DNA from: Anaerolineales bacterium
GTDB taxonomy: Bacteria; Chloroflexota; Anaerolineae; Anaerolineales; Villigracilaceae
Direction: 5' to 3'
Length of the DNA stretch: 64,000 nucleotides
NCBI GenBank assembly: GCA_030583905.1
Contig: CP129481.1
Location: 1,364,001 to 1,428,000 of the forward strand
Part shown: one piece after another, positions 34,902 through 43,198 of the stretch
Layout of the letters: each line of letters begins with the position of its first letter
How positions within the stretch are numbered: position 1 is the first letter of the stretch
Translations under genes and position numbers: made by a program
Notes under the pieces: generated by a model
Told to the model about the DNA's origin: nothing
What the model saw: the letters and a program-made list of their open reading frames with translations, nothing else
Databases searched by the model: none

Positions 34902-37382
34902 TCAGCCCAGCCAGGCGGTTACCTGAACGGTTTGGAGGTCCTCAGCAGGGAGGGGGATGATGTTGCTGTCGATCGGTTTGCCATCCACTTCCAATCGGAC
35001 TTCGTTCCCCGCGCCTCTTCTCCTGACCTGTATCTCGTATCGGACTCCCCGGAACCTGCGCACTGCACTGAAACCTTCCCACGCTGACGGGATGACCGGC
35101 GCAACTTGCAAGCCTTCATACGTCGGGCGGATTCCCAAAATCCACTGCGTGATGGCGACGTAGTTCCATGCCGCGGTTCCCGTCAGCCACGAGTTCTTCG
35201 CTTCGCCGTGCGTGGGCGCATCCCTGCCAGCGATCATTTGCGCATAGACATACGGCTCGCATTTATGAACTTCGCTGATCTCTTCGCGCCTCGACGGGTT
35301 GATGCGCAGGTAATGCTCGAACGCCTTATCCCCGCGTCCGACCATCGCTTCCGCGATCATCACCCACGGATTGGTATGACAGAAGATACCCGCATTTTCC
35401 TTGTACCCGGGCGGGTAGGATGAGATCTCACCCAAGTGCAGGTAATATTTGCTAAAAGCGGGCTGTTGCAAAATGATCCCATGCGGCGTGGCGAGGTGCT
35501 CCTCCACCGAATCCAACGCCTGTGCGGCGCGTCCATCGTCCACGCCCAAGCCTGCCATCACACACATCCCCTGCGGTTCGATGAAGATTTTTCCCTCGTC
35601 GTTTTCGTTCGAACCTAGCACATTCCCGAAATCATCATACGCGCGGCGGAACCATTCGCCGTCCCAGCCGTGCTTCCAGATGGCGGACTCCATGTTCTTT
35701 GCATGGCACTCATAATCTTGGGATGAAAGCTGAGATACAAAAGAATCCCCTCTTGTTTCTTTCAACTTTCCTGTCAACTCCGCCATTTCCTTCGCCGCCA
35801 GCACGAACAAGCCCGCGATAAACACACTCTCCGCAACTTTGCCATCCTTGTTGGTCGTCGTCTGAAACGATTGACCGGGCGTATCCGAAAAGCAGTTTAA
35901 GTTCAGACAGTCGTTCCAATCCGCGCGCCCGATCAGCGGTAGTCCGTGCGGACCCAATCTATCCAGCGTGTATTGGATGGAACGCTGCAAATGCCCGAAC
36001 AACGCTTCTTCCGAGCCGGGCTGGTTATCGTACGGAACGGCTTCATCCAGAATGCTCCAATCACCGGTTTCTTTCAGGTAAGCCGCCACCGCCAGTACGA
36101 GCCAGAGTGGGTCGTCGTTGAAATTCGAGCCGACATCGTTGTTGCCGCGTTTGGTCAGCGGTTGGTATTGGTGATACGCTCCGCCGTCCGGGAGTTGTGT
36201 CGCGGCGATGTCCAAGATCCGTTGCCGCGCGCGTTCGGGAATCATGTGGGTGAACCCAAGCAAGTCCTGGTTGGAATCGCGGAACCCCATTCCGCGCCCG
36301 ATGCCCGATTCAAAGTACGAAGCCGAGCGAGACATGTTGAACGTGATCATCACCTGATACGCGTTCCAGATATTTATCATGCGGTTCGTGTGTTCGTCAG
36401 GCGTATCAACTTCCAACTTGCCGAGCAGGTCATCCCAATATTTTTTCAATCCCTGAAACGCAGACTCCACCACATCGGGTTGGAGATACTTTTTGATGAC
36501 AGGCACCACAGTCCGTTTGTTGATGGTCTGTGAATGCGGCGGGGCGAATTTTTCATCCACTGGATTTTCGTGATAACCCAGAATGAAGATGACCTTTTTC
36601 TGTTCCCCCGCCTCCAACTGGACTTTGATATGCTGCGTCCCAACCGGCTGCCAGCCGTGCGCCTCAGACCCCGACGTTTGACCTGTTTCGACAGCCCGGG
36701 GCGAATCCCAGCCGCGATAGGGTCCGAGGAAGGCTTCGCGCTGGGTGTCGTATCCCGTCAACGGTTCGGAGCAGGCGAAGTAAGCGAAGTGATTCCGCCG
36801 CTCGCGGTATTCGGTCTTGTGGTAAATGACTCCATCCACAATCTCGACCTGCCCGATGGAGTAGTTGCGCTGGAAGTTGGTGGCGTCGTCCATCGCGTCC
36901 CACAGATTGAATTCGATCGCGGAAAAGACGGATAGCTGCGCAGGTTTGTCGCGGTGGTTGGTGAGTGACAATTCCCAGATTTCGAGTGTTTCACCTAACG
37001 GGACAAAATAGCACGTGGAGGCTTCAATCCCATTCTTTTGAGATGTGATGACCGTGTATCCCATCCCGTGACGGCACTCGTAGGAGTCCAATGGGGTGCG
37101 GGTCGGTTGCCAGGTTGGCGACCAGTAAACGGGTCCGGAAAGAAGCGGATTTTCATCCCGCAGGTAGATGTAACGTCCACCAGAATCCAGCGGGGCATTG
37201 TTATAGCGATAGCGGGTGAGGCGTCTCAGGCGGGCATCCTGATAAAAGGAATATCCGCCTGCGGTATTGGAAATGAGCCCGAAATATCCTTCCGAGCCGA
37301 GGTAGTTGATCCACGGCAGGGGAGTGTCCGGCTGGGTGATGATATATTCGCGCTGGGTGTCGTTGAAATTGCCATAACGCAT
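34902..37382 (-). CDS. Cellobiose phosphorylase-like GH94 enzyme
   Basis: An 826-residue enzyme expected to split cellobiose with phosphate into glucose 1-phosphate and glucose. The start RYGNFNDTQREYIITQPDTPLPWINYLGS is characteristic of cellobiose phosphorylases, as are FGLISNTAGGYSFY, RDSNQDLLG and GRADWNDCLN with the catalytic aspartate. The C-terminus has the usual PVIPSAWEGF region. Cellobiose and chitobiose phosphorylases share much of this sequence; the nearby beta-glucosidases favour cellobiose. The ATG at 37382 has only a weak ribosome-binding sequence and lies 19 bases after the permease stop, suggesting translation coupling. Phosphorolysis saves ATP in a fermentative cell. Confidence 0.93.
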   Translation of the reverse strand: MRYGNFNDTQREYIITQPDTPLPWINYLGSEGYFGLISNTAGGYSFYQDARLRRLTRYRYNNAPLDSGGRYIYLRDENPLLSGPVYWSPTWQPTRTPLDSYECRHGMGYTVITSQKNGIEASTCYFVPLGETLEIWELSLTNHRDKPAQLSVFSAIEFNLWDAMDDATNFQRNYSIGQVEIVDGVIYHKTEYRERRNHFAYFACSEPLTGYDTQREAFLGPYRGWDSPRAVETGQTSGSEAHGWQPVGTQHIKVQLEAGEQKKVIFILGYHENPVDEKFAPPHSQTINKRTVVPVIKKYLQPDVVESAFQGLKKYWDDLLGKLEVDTPDEHTNRMINIWNAYQVMITFNMSRSASYFESGIGRGMGFRDSNQDLLGFTHMIPERARQRILDIAATQLPDGGAYHQYQPLTKRGNNDVGSNFNDDPLWLVLAVAAYLKETGDWSILDEAVPYDNQPGSEEALFGHLQRSIQYTLDRLGPHGLPLIGRADWNDCLNLNCFSDTPGQSFQTTTNKDGKVAESVFIAGLFVLAAKEMAELTGKLKETRGDSFVSQLSSQDYECHAKNMESAIWKHGWDGEWFRRAYDDFGNVLGSNENDEGKIFIEPQGMCVMAGLGVDDGRAAQALDSVEEHLATPHGIILQQPAFSKYYLHLGEISSYPPGYKENAGIFCHTNPWVMIAEAMVGRGDKAFEHYLRINPSRREEISEVHKCEPYVYAQMIAGRDAPTHGEAKNSWLTGTAAWNYVAITQWILGIRPTYEGLQVAPVIPSAWEGFSAVRRFRGVRYEIQVRRRGAGNEVRLEVDGKPIDSNIIPLPAEDLQTVQVTAWLG

Positions 37383-37401
37383 GTTGACTCGATGTAGTCC
37401 G

Positions 37402-38247
37402 TTATTCTTTGACCGCGCCCATGGCGATACCGCTGATGATGTAGCGGGAGAAAAGCGCATAGAGGATGATGACGGGCACGACTGTGAGGGCAAGTCCGAG
37501 ATAGATCGCGCCATATTCCGTGCGATAAACATCGCCGCGCAGGGTCTTGACCAGCATCGGCAGGGTGTATTTGTCCAGCGAGGTGATCAGGATGAAGGCG
37601 TTGAAGAAGTTGTTCCATGAAGCGACGAAGGCAAAGATGCCCATCGTGGCGGCTCCCGGCATGGCAAGCGGGAACATGATGCTGTGGAAGATCTTCAGTT
37701 CGCTTGCGCCGTCGATGCGCGCCGCGTCGATCAGGTCCTGAATGACCATTGACTCAAGATATTGCTTTCCGAAGAATACGCCGCCTGCGTTGGCGATCAA
37801 TGGCAGGATCAGGGATGCGTAGTTATCCGTCAGCCCGAGCCTGGACATGTATTGGAAGAAACCGATGATGGTGAGCTGCATGGGGATCATCACCAGCACG
37901 ACGATGAAGTTGCTGAAGAATCTTTTTCCTTTGAACTCATACACTACGATGCCGTAGGCGGTCAACAGGGAGAAGTACACAGTGACAACCGTGGATGCCA
38001 ATGCCACGAACAAGCTGTTTGAAAAGCCTCTCGAGACATTGAGTCCTTTGCTGAGCAGGATTTGGTAGTTGTCTATGAGATGCGTACTCGGCAGAATGCT
38101 CAGTCCCTGCTGGATCTCGGTGGTGGAGCGGGTGGCGTTCACGAGCAGGAGCCAGAGCGGAATGATGGTGATGATGACCAGAATAACCAGCACAACGTAC
38201 ACAAGGATGCGCATTAAGGTTGTGTTGAATTTATAGTTATTAAGCAT
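37402..38247 (-). CDS. Sugar ABC transporter permease (MalG type)
   Basis: A 281-residue membrane subunit with six membrane segments and the EAA-type cytoplasmic loop DAARIDGASELKIFHSIMFPLAMPG that contacts the ATPase. It ends ISGIAMGAVKE, typical of MalG-like permeases. ATG 38247 is chosen for AAAGGA upstream. It forms the importer channel with the product of 38253-39215. No ATPase gene is found in this operon, so a shared MsiK/MalK-type ATPase from elsewhere in the genome is expected. Confidence 0.93.
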   Translation of the reverse strand: MLNNYKFNTTLMRILVYVVLVILVIITIIPLWLLLVNATRSTTEIQQGLSILPSTHLIDNYQILLSKGLNVSRGFSNSLFVALASTVVTVYFSLLTAYGIVVYEFKGKRFFSNFIVVLVMIPMQLTIIGFFQYMSRLGLTDNYASLILPLIANAGGVFFGKQYLESMVIQDLIDAARIDGASELKIFHSIMFPLAMPGAATMGIFAFVASWNNFFNAFILITSLDKYTLPMLVKTLRGDVYRTEYGAIYLGLALTVVPVIILYALFSRYIISGIAMGAVKE

Positions 38248-38252
38248 GTCGG

Positions 38253-39215
38253 TTATCCTTTCCCATTTCCGTTTCCATTCTTTCTGCCGAACCACTTCCG
38301 TATGGATTTATCGAAAGTCGATTCATCTCTATCACGCATGAAAAAGAAGATGCCCAGCGCACAAACTGTCGTCATGATGAATACCAACACGCCGACCGCG
38401 GATGCGGCGCCGATGTGTCCGCGGCTGCTGGCGAACTTCATGTACATGAGGATGTTGTTGGTCATGATGGAATTGCTCGGCGCGCCTCTCCCGTCCGTGA
38501 GGAGGTAGGGGATGTCGAACATCTGCATGCCGCCGACGAGGGATGTGACGAAGATGTAGATCAGGATGGGCTTAAGCAGCGGAAGCGTGATCCGCCGAAA
38601 CATCTGCCCCGATGATGCACCGTCCACCATGGCGGCTTCATACAGGTGTACCGGAATGGACGTCATGCCAGCCATGACGATGATGATGGTCTGCCCGAAC
38701 CACATCCACCATTGGATGAATACCACGATACCGCGTGTTACGACGGCGTTCTGCAGGAAATGCATGGCTTCCGGCATGAAGCCGGACCTGACCATGAACT
38801 GATTGATCGGTCCGTAAAAGGCGAACAGGCTGTTGAACAACGCCGCCACCACGGCTGGGATGATGAGGTTTGGCAGGTAAAAGATAGCCCGCCATACGCC
38901 GACTGCCTTGATCCGCAGGCGGATATTTGTGAACCAGGCGGATATCAACAGCGCAGCGCCGATCTGCGGGATGAAGTTCAACATCCATAACAGCCATGTG
39001 TTCCCGAGCGCCTTCATGAACAACTGGTCTTCGAACAGGACTTCGAAATTTCTCAGCCCGATGAACGAGCCATCCCGCGACATCAGCGTATAGTCGGTAA
39101 AACTCAATGCAAGAGTGTTGTAGATGGGATACAAGCCAAAGGCGAGAAATCCAATAATGAACGGCATGATGAATAAATAGCCGTAATAATTGCGATTGAT
39201 CCCGGTCAGCTTCAT
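38253..39215 (-). CDS. Sugar ABC transporter permease (MalF/UgpA type)
   Basis: A 320-residue subunit with six membrane segments. The EAA loop reads EAAMVDGASSGQMFRRITLPLLKP. The opening YGYLFIMPFIIGFLAFGLYPIYNTLALSFTDY is typical of the family. It ends five bases before the next permease start. With the binding protein encoded upstream it would import cello- or xylo-oligosaccharides. Confidence 0.94.
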   Translation of the reverse strand: MKLTGINRNYYGYLFIMPFIIGFLAFGLYPIYNTLALSFTDYTLMSRDGSFIGLRNFEVLFEDQLFMKALGNTWLLWMLNFIPQIGAALLISAWFTNIRLRIKAVGVWRAIFYLPNLIIPAVVAALFNSLFAFYGPINQFMVRSGFMPEAMHFLQNAVVTRGIVVFIQWWMWFGQTIIIVMAGMTSIPVHLYEAAMVDGASSGQMFRRITLPLLKPILIYIFVTSLVGGMQMFDIPYLLTDGRGAPSNSIMTNNILMYMKFASSRGHIGAASAVGVLVFIMTTVCALGIFFFMRDRDESTFDKSIRKWFGRKNGNGNGKG

Positions 39216-39269
39216 GGCAACTCCTTGATAAAAAATATCAGCAACCCAACAATAAATGCGATTGTGAGT

Positions 39270-39296
39270 GGGGCGGCGCCAAATCGACGCCGCCCC
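39270..39296 (-). terminator. GC-rich stem between binding-protein and permease genes
   Basis: GGGGCGGCG (39270-39278) pairs with CGCCGCCCC (39288-39296). It follows the binding-protein stop in the direction of transcription and has no long T-run, the usual place for a stem that lets the binding protein be made in excess. Confidence 0.6.
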
Positions 39297-39313
39297 AAAA
39301 ATCGGTTGGAAAC

Positions 39314-40753
39314 TTACTGTACGGGCGGTTCAGGAAGTTTCAGGTCGGGGAATTCACTGCGGACCAGATCCAGCCACTGCCGCCACATCGTAGCTGCGTC
39401 GATCTCGCCGTTCAGGTACTGGTCGCGCTGGCTTTCGAGCGCGCGCTGAATGGCATCGTCAGAACCAGTGAGCAGGGAGCCGTTGACGCGCGGAGCCGCC
39501 TGTCCAAATGCTTCATAGTTGTTCTGACCGCCAAGCCAGTTATATAGTTCGGAGCCGTCGAATGTGGATGTGATCTTCTCAACCACCACCTGGCTGGAAA
39601 CAAAGTCGCCGGGAGCCTGCGCCTGGTCATCGGGCACGGTGGGATCGATGGCTTTCAGATATTCGTTGGTGTACACGCCGGTTGCCCAGTTGGTCAGGTT
39701 CTCTTCATTGAGTGCAACGAACTTGATGAATTCCTTTGCCAGGTCAAGGTTCGGGCTGTCTTTCATTGCGCCCACCCATGTGCCGCCCCATTGATAGGCA
39801 AGGGGTCCATTGATCATCGCCCAGTCGCCGCCAGTGTCGCCGGAGTTGGGGATCAGGACGTAGGGAAGACCCCAGGTCGGCAGGAAGTAACTGAAGACTT
39901 TCTTGGGGTTGCCGTCGGCGCCGACCAGTGAGTCACTCATGCCGGCGAACCAGCCTTCGGTCCACTGCTGAGCCTGTGACTCATATCCGTTCTCGCGCAT
40001 AAGTTTGGCGAACTCAATGTATTCCACTACCATTGGGTCGATCACCAGTTCGCCGTCAACGATCCAAGGTTGGGAGCGGTTGGCAAGGAACGGGTTGAAC
40101 AATTCACCAGATGTACCGACCGTGAAGTAATCGGGGTTGCATTCTTTGATCTTGGCAGCGGTTTCGACGAATTTATCGATGTCAGCAACCATCGCCTGGA
40201 CCTGGTCGGGGTCGTCGGTTCCAAGGCATTCCTGTGCCATGCTGCGGCGATAGAAGAACGCGCCGGGGGTTGCCTGGTATGAGAAGCCTTTTGTCACGCC
40301 ATCATGCGAACCAACTTGGATCACGGCAGGGAAGGTCCCTAATTCTTCTGCCAAGGGCAGGAGGTCGTTCAGGTCGGCGAGAAAATCCGCCTCGACCCAC
40401 TCTTTTACAAAAGCGGCTTCCAAGGCGACCACATCAGGCGCATCAGCGGTGCCAATGGCTGCCTTCAACTTGGTTTGGTATTCGCCATCGGTCATCGGGA
40501 TCATGGTGTAGACGACGTCCACTTCCACATCCGGATAGAAGCCTTCAAACGCAACAGCCATGGTGCGGATTTCATTGGTGAAAGACCACACCTTCAGCAC
40601 TCTTTTACCGTCAGCAGGGGCATCTCCTCCACCCGATGTGGATGAGCCGCTATCACCGCCGGTGGACGGCGCTGGTGTGCTTCCGCCACAGGCGGCTAAC
40701 AGCATACTTGCAAGAACCAACAGGCTCAGCACTACAAAGATTGACTTACGCAT
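39314..40753 (-). CDS. Extracellular sugar-binding lipoprotein of an ABC importer
   Basis: A 479-residue family 1-type solute-binding protein. A lipoprotein signal MRKSIFVVLSLLVLASMLLAAC places the lipid cysteine at 22, followed by a Gly/Ser-rich linker. The mature part has the binding-protein patterns VVALEAAFVKEW and GPLAYQWGGTWVGAMKDS. ATG 40753 is set by GAAGGAG upstream. It is the first structural gene of the operon running to the xylulokinase gene, behind a LacI-type operator at 40906-40923. The ligand is probably a cello- or xylo-oligosaccharide, judged only from the enzymes downstream. Confidence 0.94.
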   Translation of the reverse strand: MRKSIFVVLSLLVLASMLLAACGGSTPAPSTGGDSGSSTSGGGDAPADGKRVLKVWSFTNEIRTMAVAFEGFYPDVEVDVVYTMIPMTDGEYQTKLKAAIGTADAPDVVALEAAFVKEWVEADFLADLNDLLPLAEELGTFPAVIQVGSHDGVTKGFSYQATPGAFFYRRSMAQECLGTDDPDQVQAMVADIDKFVETAAKIKECNPDYFTVGTSGELFNPFLANRSQPWIVDGELVIDPMVVEYIEFAKLMRENGYESQAQQWTEGWFAGMSDSLVGADGNPKKVFSYFLPTWGLPYVLIPNSGDTGGDWAMINGPLAYQWGGTWVGAMKDSPNLDLAKEFIKFVALNEENLTNWATGVYTNEYLKAIDPTVPDDQAQAPGDFVSSQVVVEKITSTFDGSELYNWLGGQNNYEAFGQAAPRVNGSLLTGSDDAIQRALESQRDQYLNGEIDAATMWRQWLDLVRSEFPDLKLPEPPVQ

Positions 40754-40796
40754 GTTCTTCTCCTTCAAGATTGATTTTTAATGGGTTATACTGCGC

Positions 40797-40864
40797 ACGT
40801 GTGGAGTTATCTCCGCACGATGGTGCAGGTCTTCCTTCCCGCAGAAAGGTTATGGAGGACCTGC
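40797..40864 (-). promoter_or_regulatory. Structured 5' leader of the sugar-transport operon
   Basis: Two inverted repeats lie between the operator and the binding-protein start: GCAGGTC / GACCTGC at 40825-40864 and GTGTGGAG / CTCCGCAC at 40799-40818. On the minus strand AAAGGAGGTGATTTG lies just before them, which could start a seven-codon frame. The role is unknown; attenuation or mRNA stability are possible. Confidence 0.4.
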
Positions 40865-40905
40865 TATTTTGTTTTTGCGGTTTTCAAATCACCTCCTTTC
40901 ATTTC

Positions 40906-40923
40906 TCCGGTAACGTTACCGGA
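40906..40923. promoter_or_regulatory. LacI-family operator
   Basis: TCCGGTAACGTTACCGGA is a perfect 18-bp palindrome centred on CG, the form bound by LacI/CcpA-type repressors. It lies between the repressor gene and the transport operon. Two 14-of-16 variants lie upstream of the repressor gene at 42017-42044. Confidence 0.88.
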
Positions 40924-40956
40924 ACGATTAAAAAAATACCATTTGCCGGTTTCTTT

Positions 40957-41985
40957 TTATCCCGGATTTGATTTGGATAAAGCCCGGCATGAACCGCGTT
41001 TGACCAATTGTGTTGGTACCTTGTGCACATGCACATCCAGTGCCTCCTTATTTACCATCTTGATCAGCATCTGGGTGGCAATGTATCCCATCTCCGAAAG
41101 GAATTGATCCACAGTGGTCAGGTTGAAGTATTTTGCTTCTGAAATATTATCAAACCCGACAACGGAAAGATTGTCGGGGACCCGTAATCCCATTTCATCC
41201 GCAGCTTCAAGCACACCGATCGCGGATTGGTCATTCGCGGCAAATATGGCGGTGGGTGGTTCATCCAACTCTAATAGCTGTAAAGCACACAGACGACCGG
41301 TCTTTGTAGAGAAATCCCCCTCATGAGCGATTAACTGCTCATCGATCTCGATGCCCGCCTTTTTCAACGCATCCTTATAACCCTTCAGACGGCGTTCCGC
41401 GCTTCCGATCTCGGGGCGACCGCAAATAAACCCGATGCGCCTGTGCCCGAGACTCAGCAGGTATTCCATCACTTCGATGGCGCCGTGGTAGTTTGTTCCC
41501 TGAACGGATGGGTAATTTGGATTAACGATATGTGGATCAACCGCAATAATGGGGGCGTCCGTAATGAATTCGGCGGCAGCCGATGCGACGATGATGACGC
41601 CGTCTGTGATCGAATTATTCAGGAGTGAAACATAATGTTGTTCATGAAGGATGGTGCCTGTTTTATGAATATCCCCCGTAGTGTAAACGAGCAAATCGAA
41701 TGATGATTCTGCAATTGCCTGGTTGATGCCTTTCATGACTTCCTGTGAATAGGGGAAACCGATATCCGGAACCACCAGCCCGAGCAGATTATTACGGCGG
41801 CTGCGCATGCTCCGTGCCGCAAGATTTGATGTGTATCCAAGCCTGTTTATGACCTTAAGGATCTTCTTCTGCGTATCTCCTGCTACATCCACCTTACCGT
41901 TTAAAACGCGCGAAACCGTAGAAACAGACACCCCTGCTGTTTTTGCTACATCCTGAATAGTTACAACACGTTTCCTGGTCGCCAT
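40957..41985 (-). CDS. LacI-family transcriptional regulator
   Basis: A 342-residue repressor. The N-terminal helix-turn-helix and hinge read TIQDVAKTAGVSVSTVSRVLNGK and RSMRSRRNNLLGLVVPD. A periplasmic-binding-protein-like effector domain follows with GTNYHGAIEVMEYLLSLGHRRIGFICG and a C-terminal SVVGFDNISEAKYFNLTTVDQ. It probably senses a sugar from cello- or xylo-oligosaccharides and controls the operon downstream. Its own promoter is overlaid by two operators, so it represses itself. The start ATG 41985 lacks a clear ribosome-binding sequence. Confidence 0.95.
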   Translation of the reverse strand: MATRKRVVTIQDVAKTAGVSVSTVSRVLNGKVDVAGDTQKKILKVINRLGYTSNLAARSMRSRRNNLLGLVVPDIGFPYSQEVMKGINQAIAESSFDLLVYTTGDIHKTGTILHEQHYVSLLNNSITDGVIIVASAAAEFITDAPIIAVDPHIVNPNYPSVQGTNYHGAIEVMEYLLSLGHRRIGFICGRPEIGSAERRLKGYKDALKKAGIEIDEQLIAHEGDFSTKTGRLCALQLLELDEPPTAIFAANDQSAIGVLEAADEMGLRVPDNLSVVGFDNISEAKYFNLTTVDQFLSEMGYIATQMLIKMVNKEALDVHVHKVPTQLVKRGSCRALSKSNPG

Positions 41986-42016
41986 ATCAGAATTCCGCTT
42001 TCGTGTAGTAACGATG

Positions 42017-42080
42017 CCGGCAACATTACCGGTATCGTTATCGGTAAACCCATTATTGCATAGAACAAGAGAAAAGTCAA
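42017..42080 (-). promoter_or_regulatory. Promoter of the LacI gene with two overlapping operators
   Basis: On the minus strand TTGACT (42080-42075), 17-base spacer, AATAAT (42057-42052). The predicted start near 42045 is directly followed by two operators sharing four bases: CCGGTATCGTTATCGG (42029-42044) and CCGGCAACATTACCGG (42017-42032). Each matches the perfect operator at 40906-40923 at 14 of 16 positions. This is a classic autorepression layout. Confidence 0.8.
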
Positions 42081-42189
42081 CAAATTTTAAGGATTCTCGA
42101 TTATCAGCACTTCGGAGTGTAAAGCGAATAACGCGGTTGAACTAAGAATGGCAGGAGGCATATTCAGCTATGTCAATTTGTTAAGCACC

Positions 42190-42543
42190 TCATAAAAAAG
42201 AAAATGTCTTTTGATACTCATTCGCCGGACATCTCCAAACCAGTGCGACGATATTCAGATCAGCCGTTCCCGTTTTATAGATGAAGCGCGGCTCCCCTCC
42301 ATTTGACCTGATTCCACTTAAGAAACTTTGTACCAGCTTTGTGTTTTTCTCATATCCCCATGCCAAGACAGCGCAACCAATTCGCTCGATTTCTGTGTCA
42401 CCGACAATTTCCCCAACATCACATACCAACCATCCAGATGAGACCTGCATTGTAAACGGACACCCACCCTCAACTTGATCGCGCCCATTGCTCGAAATCA
42501 TCCGTACCTGATTCCATACCGCGTAAAGTGAGCAGAAAATCAT
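42190..42543 (-). CDS. Hypothetical protein
   Basis: A 117-residue frame with ordinary amino-acid composition and no recognised motif; three cysteines and several tryptophans. The region GTADLNIVALVWRCPANEYQ looks protein-like rather than random. There is no strong ribosome-binding site and no close partner gene. It lies between the LacI gene promoter and the aldolase gene. It could be a spurious or decayed gene. Confidence 0.4.
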   Translation of the reverse strand: MIFCSLYAVWNQVRMISSNGRDQVEGGCPFTMQVSSGWLVCDVGEIVGDTEIERIGCAVLAWGYEKNTKLVQSFLSGIRSNGGEPRFIYKTGTADLNIVALVWRCPANEYQKTFSFL

Positions 42544-42586
42544 CGAAAACTTTCTGCTTATTATCTATGTTACGGAATGGAGCGGT

Positions 42587-43198
42587 CTAAAACTTGGTAT
42601 ACGATTCGCTCATCTTGCGGTATTCGATGAACGGTTCGTCGATGAGTTTCGCGTACAGCATGATCTGACAGGCTTCTTCCAAAATGGATGTCCACAGGAA
42701 GGCTTCTTCAAGGGTTTGACCGGTGGCGAAACTGCCATGTCCGCGCAGCATGATGATCTTGTAATCTTTGAGCGCATTTGCGACCTTGTTCGCCATCTCA
42801 GGCGTGCCGGATGCGAATTCCTCTGCGACGACGGGAATCTTCTTTAATAAATATGCGGCTTCGTTATCAATCGGGACGATCTCATCGCGCGAGAGGGAAA
42901 AAGCAATTGCGGTGCGCGGGTGACAGTGGACGATCGCCAGCGCGGGTGTGCTCATGTAGATGGTGCGATGCGCGAGCAGTTCGGAGGATGCCAATGCCAC
43001 ACCGCTGTCGTTTTTTTCTATGCCGGTTTCCACAAGATCGTGCGGTTTGAGTTGTCCCAGCATGGCGCCGCGCCGTTTGATGACCAGTTTGTCACCGAGG
43101 CGGACGCTCAGGTTGCCTGCATGGGAGGAGATCATATTGGCGGTATACAGGTCGCGTCCAATATCGCGAAATTGTTCGTAAATGCGGGTGTCGATCAT
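42587..43198 (-). CDS. Class II aldolase/adducin-family protein (fuculose-phosphate-aldolase-like)
   Basis: A 203-residue zinc enzyme of the FucA/AraD fold. Zinc ligands H91 and H93 (VHCHPRTA) and H154 (RGHGSF) and the catalytic E73 (SSELLAHR) are present, with the phosphate-binding SSHAGNLSVR near 25-34. Such enzymes cleave sugar phosphates to dihydroxyacetone phosphate and an aldehyde such as lactaldehyde. It overlaps the aldehyde:ferredoxin oxidoreductase gene by four bases (ATGA), which suggests that the aldehyde released is oxidised by the partner enzyme. The substrate is not known. Confidence 0.9.
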   Translation of the reverse strand: MIDTRIYEQFRDIGRDLYTANMISSHAGNLSVRLGDKLVIKRRGAMLGQLKPHDLVETGIEKNDSGVALASSELLAHRTIYMSTPALAIVHCHPRTAIAFSLSRDEIVPIDNEAAYLLKKIPVVAEEFASGTPEMANKVANALKDYKIIMLRGHGSFATGQTLEEAFLWTSILEEACQIMLYAKLIDEPFIEYRKMSESYTKF

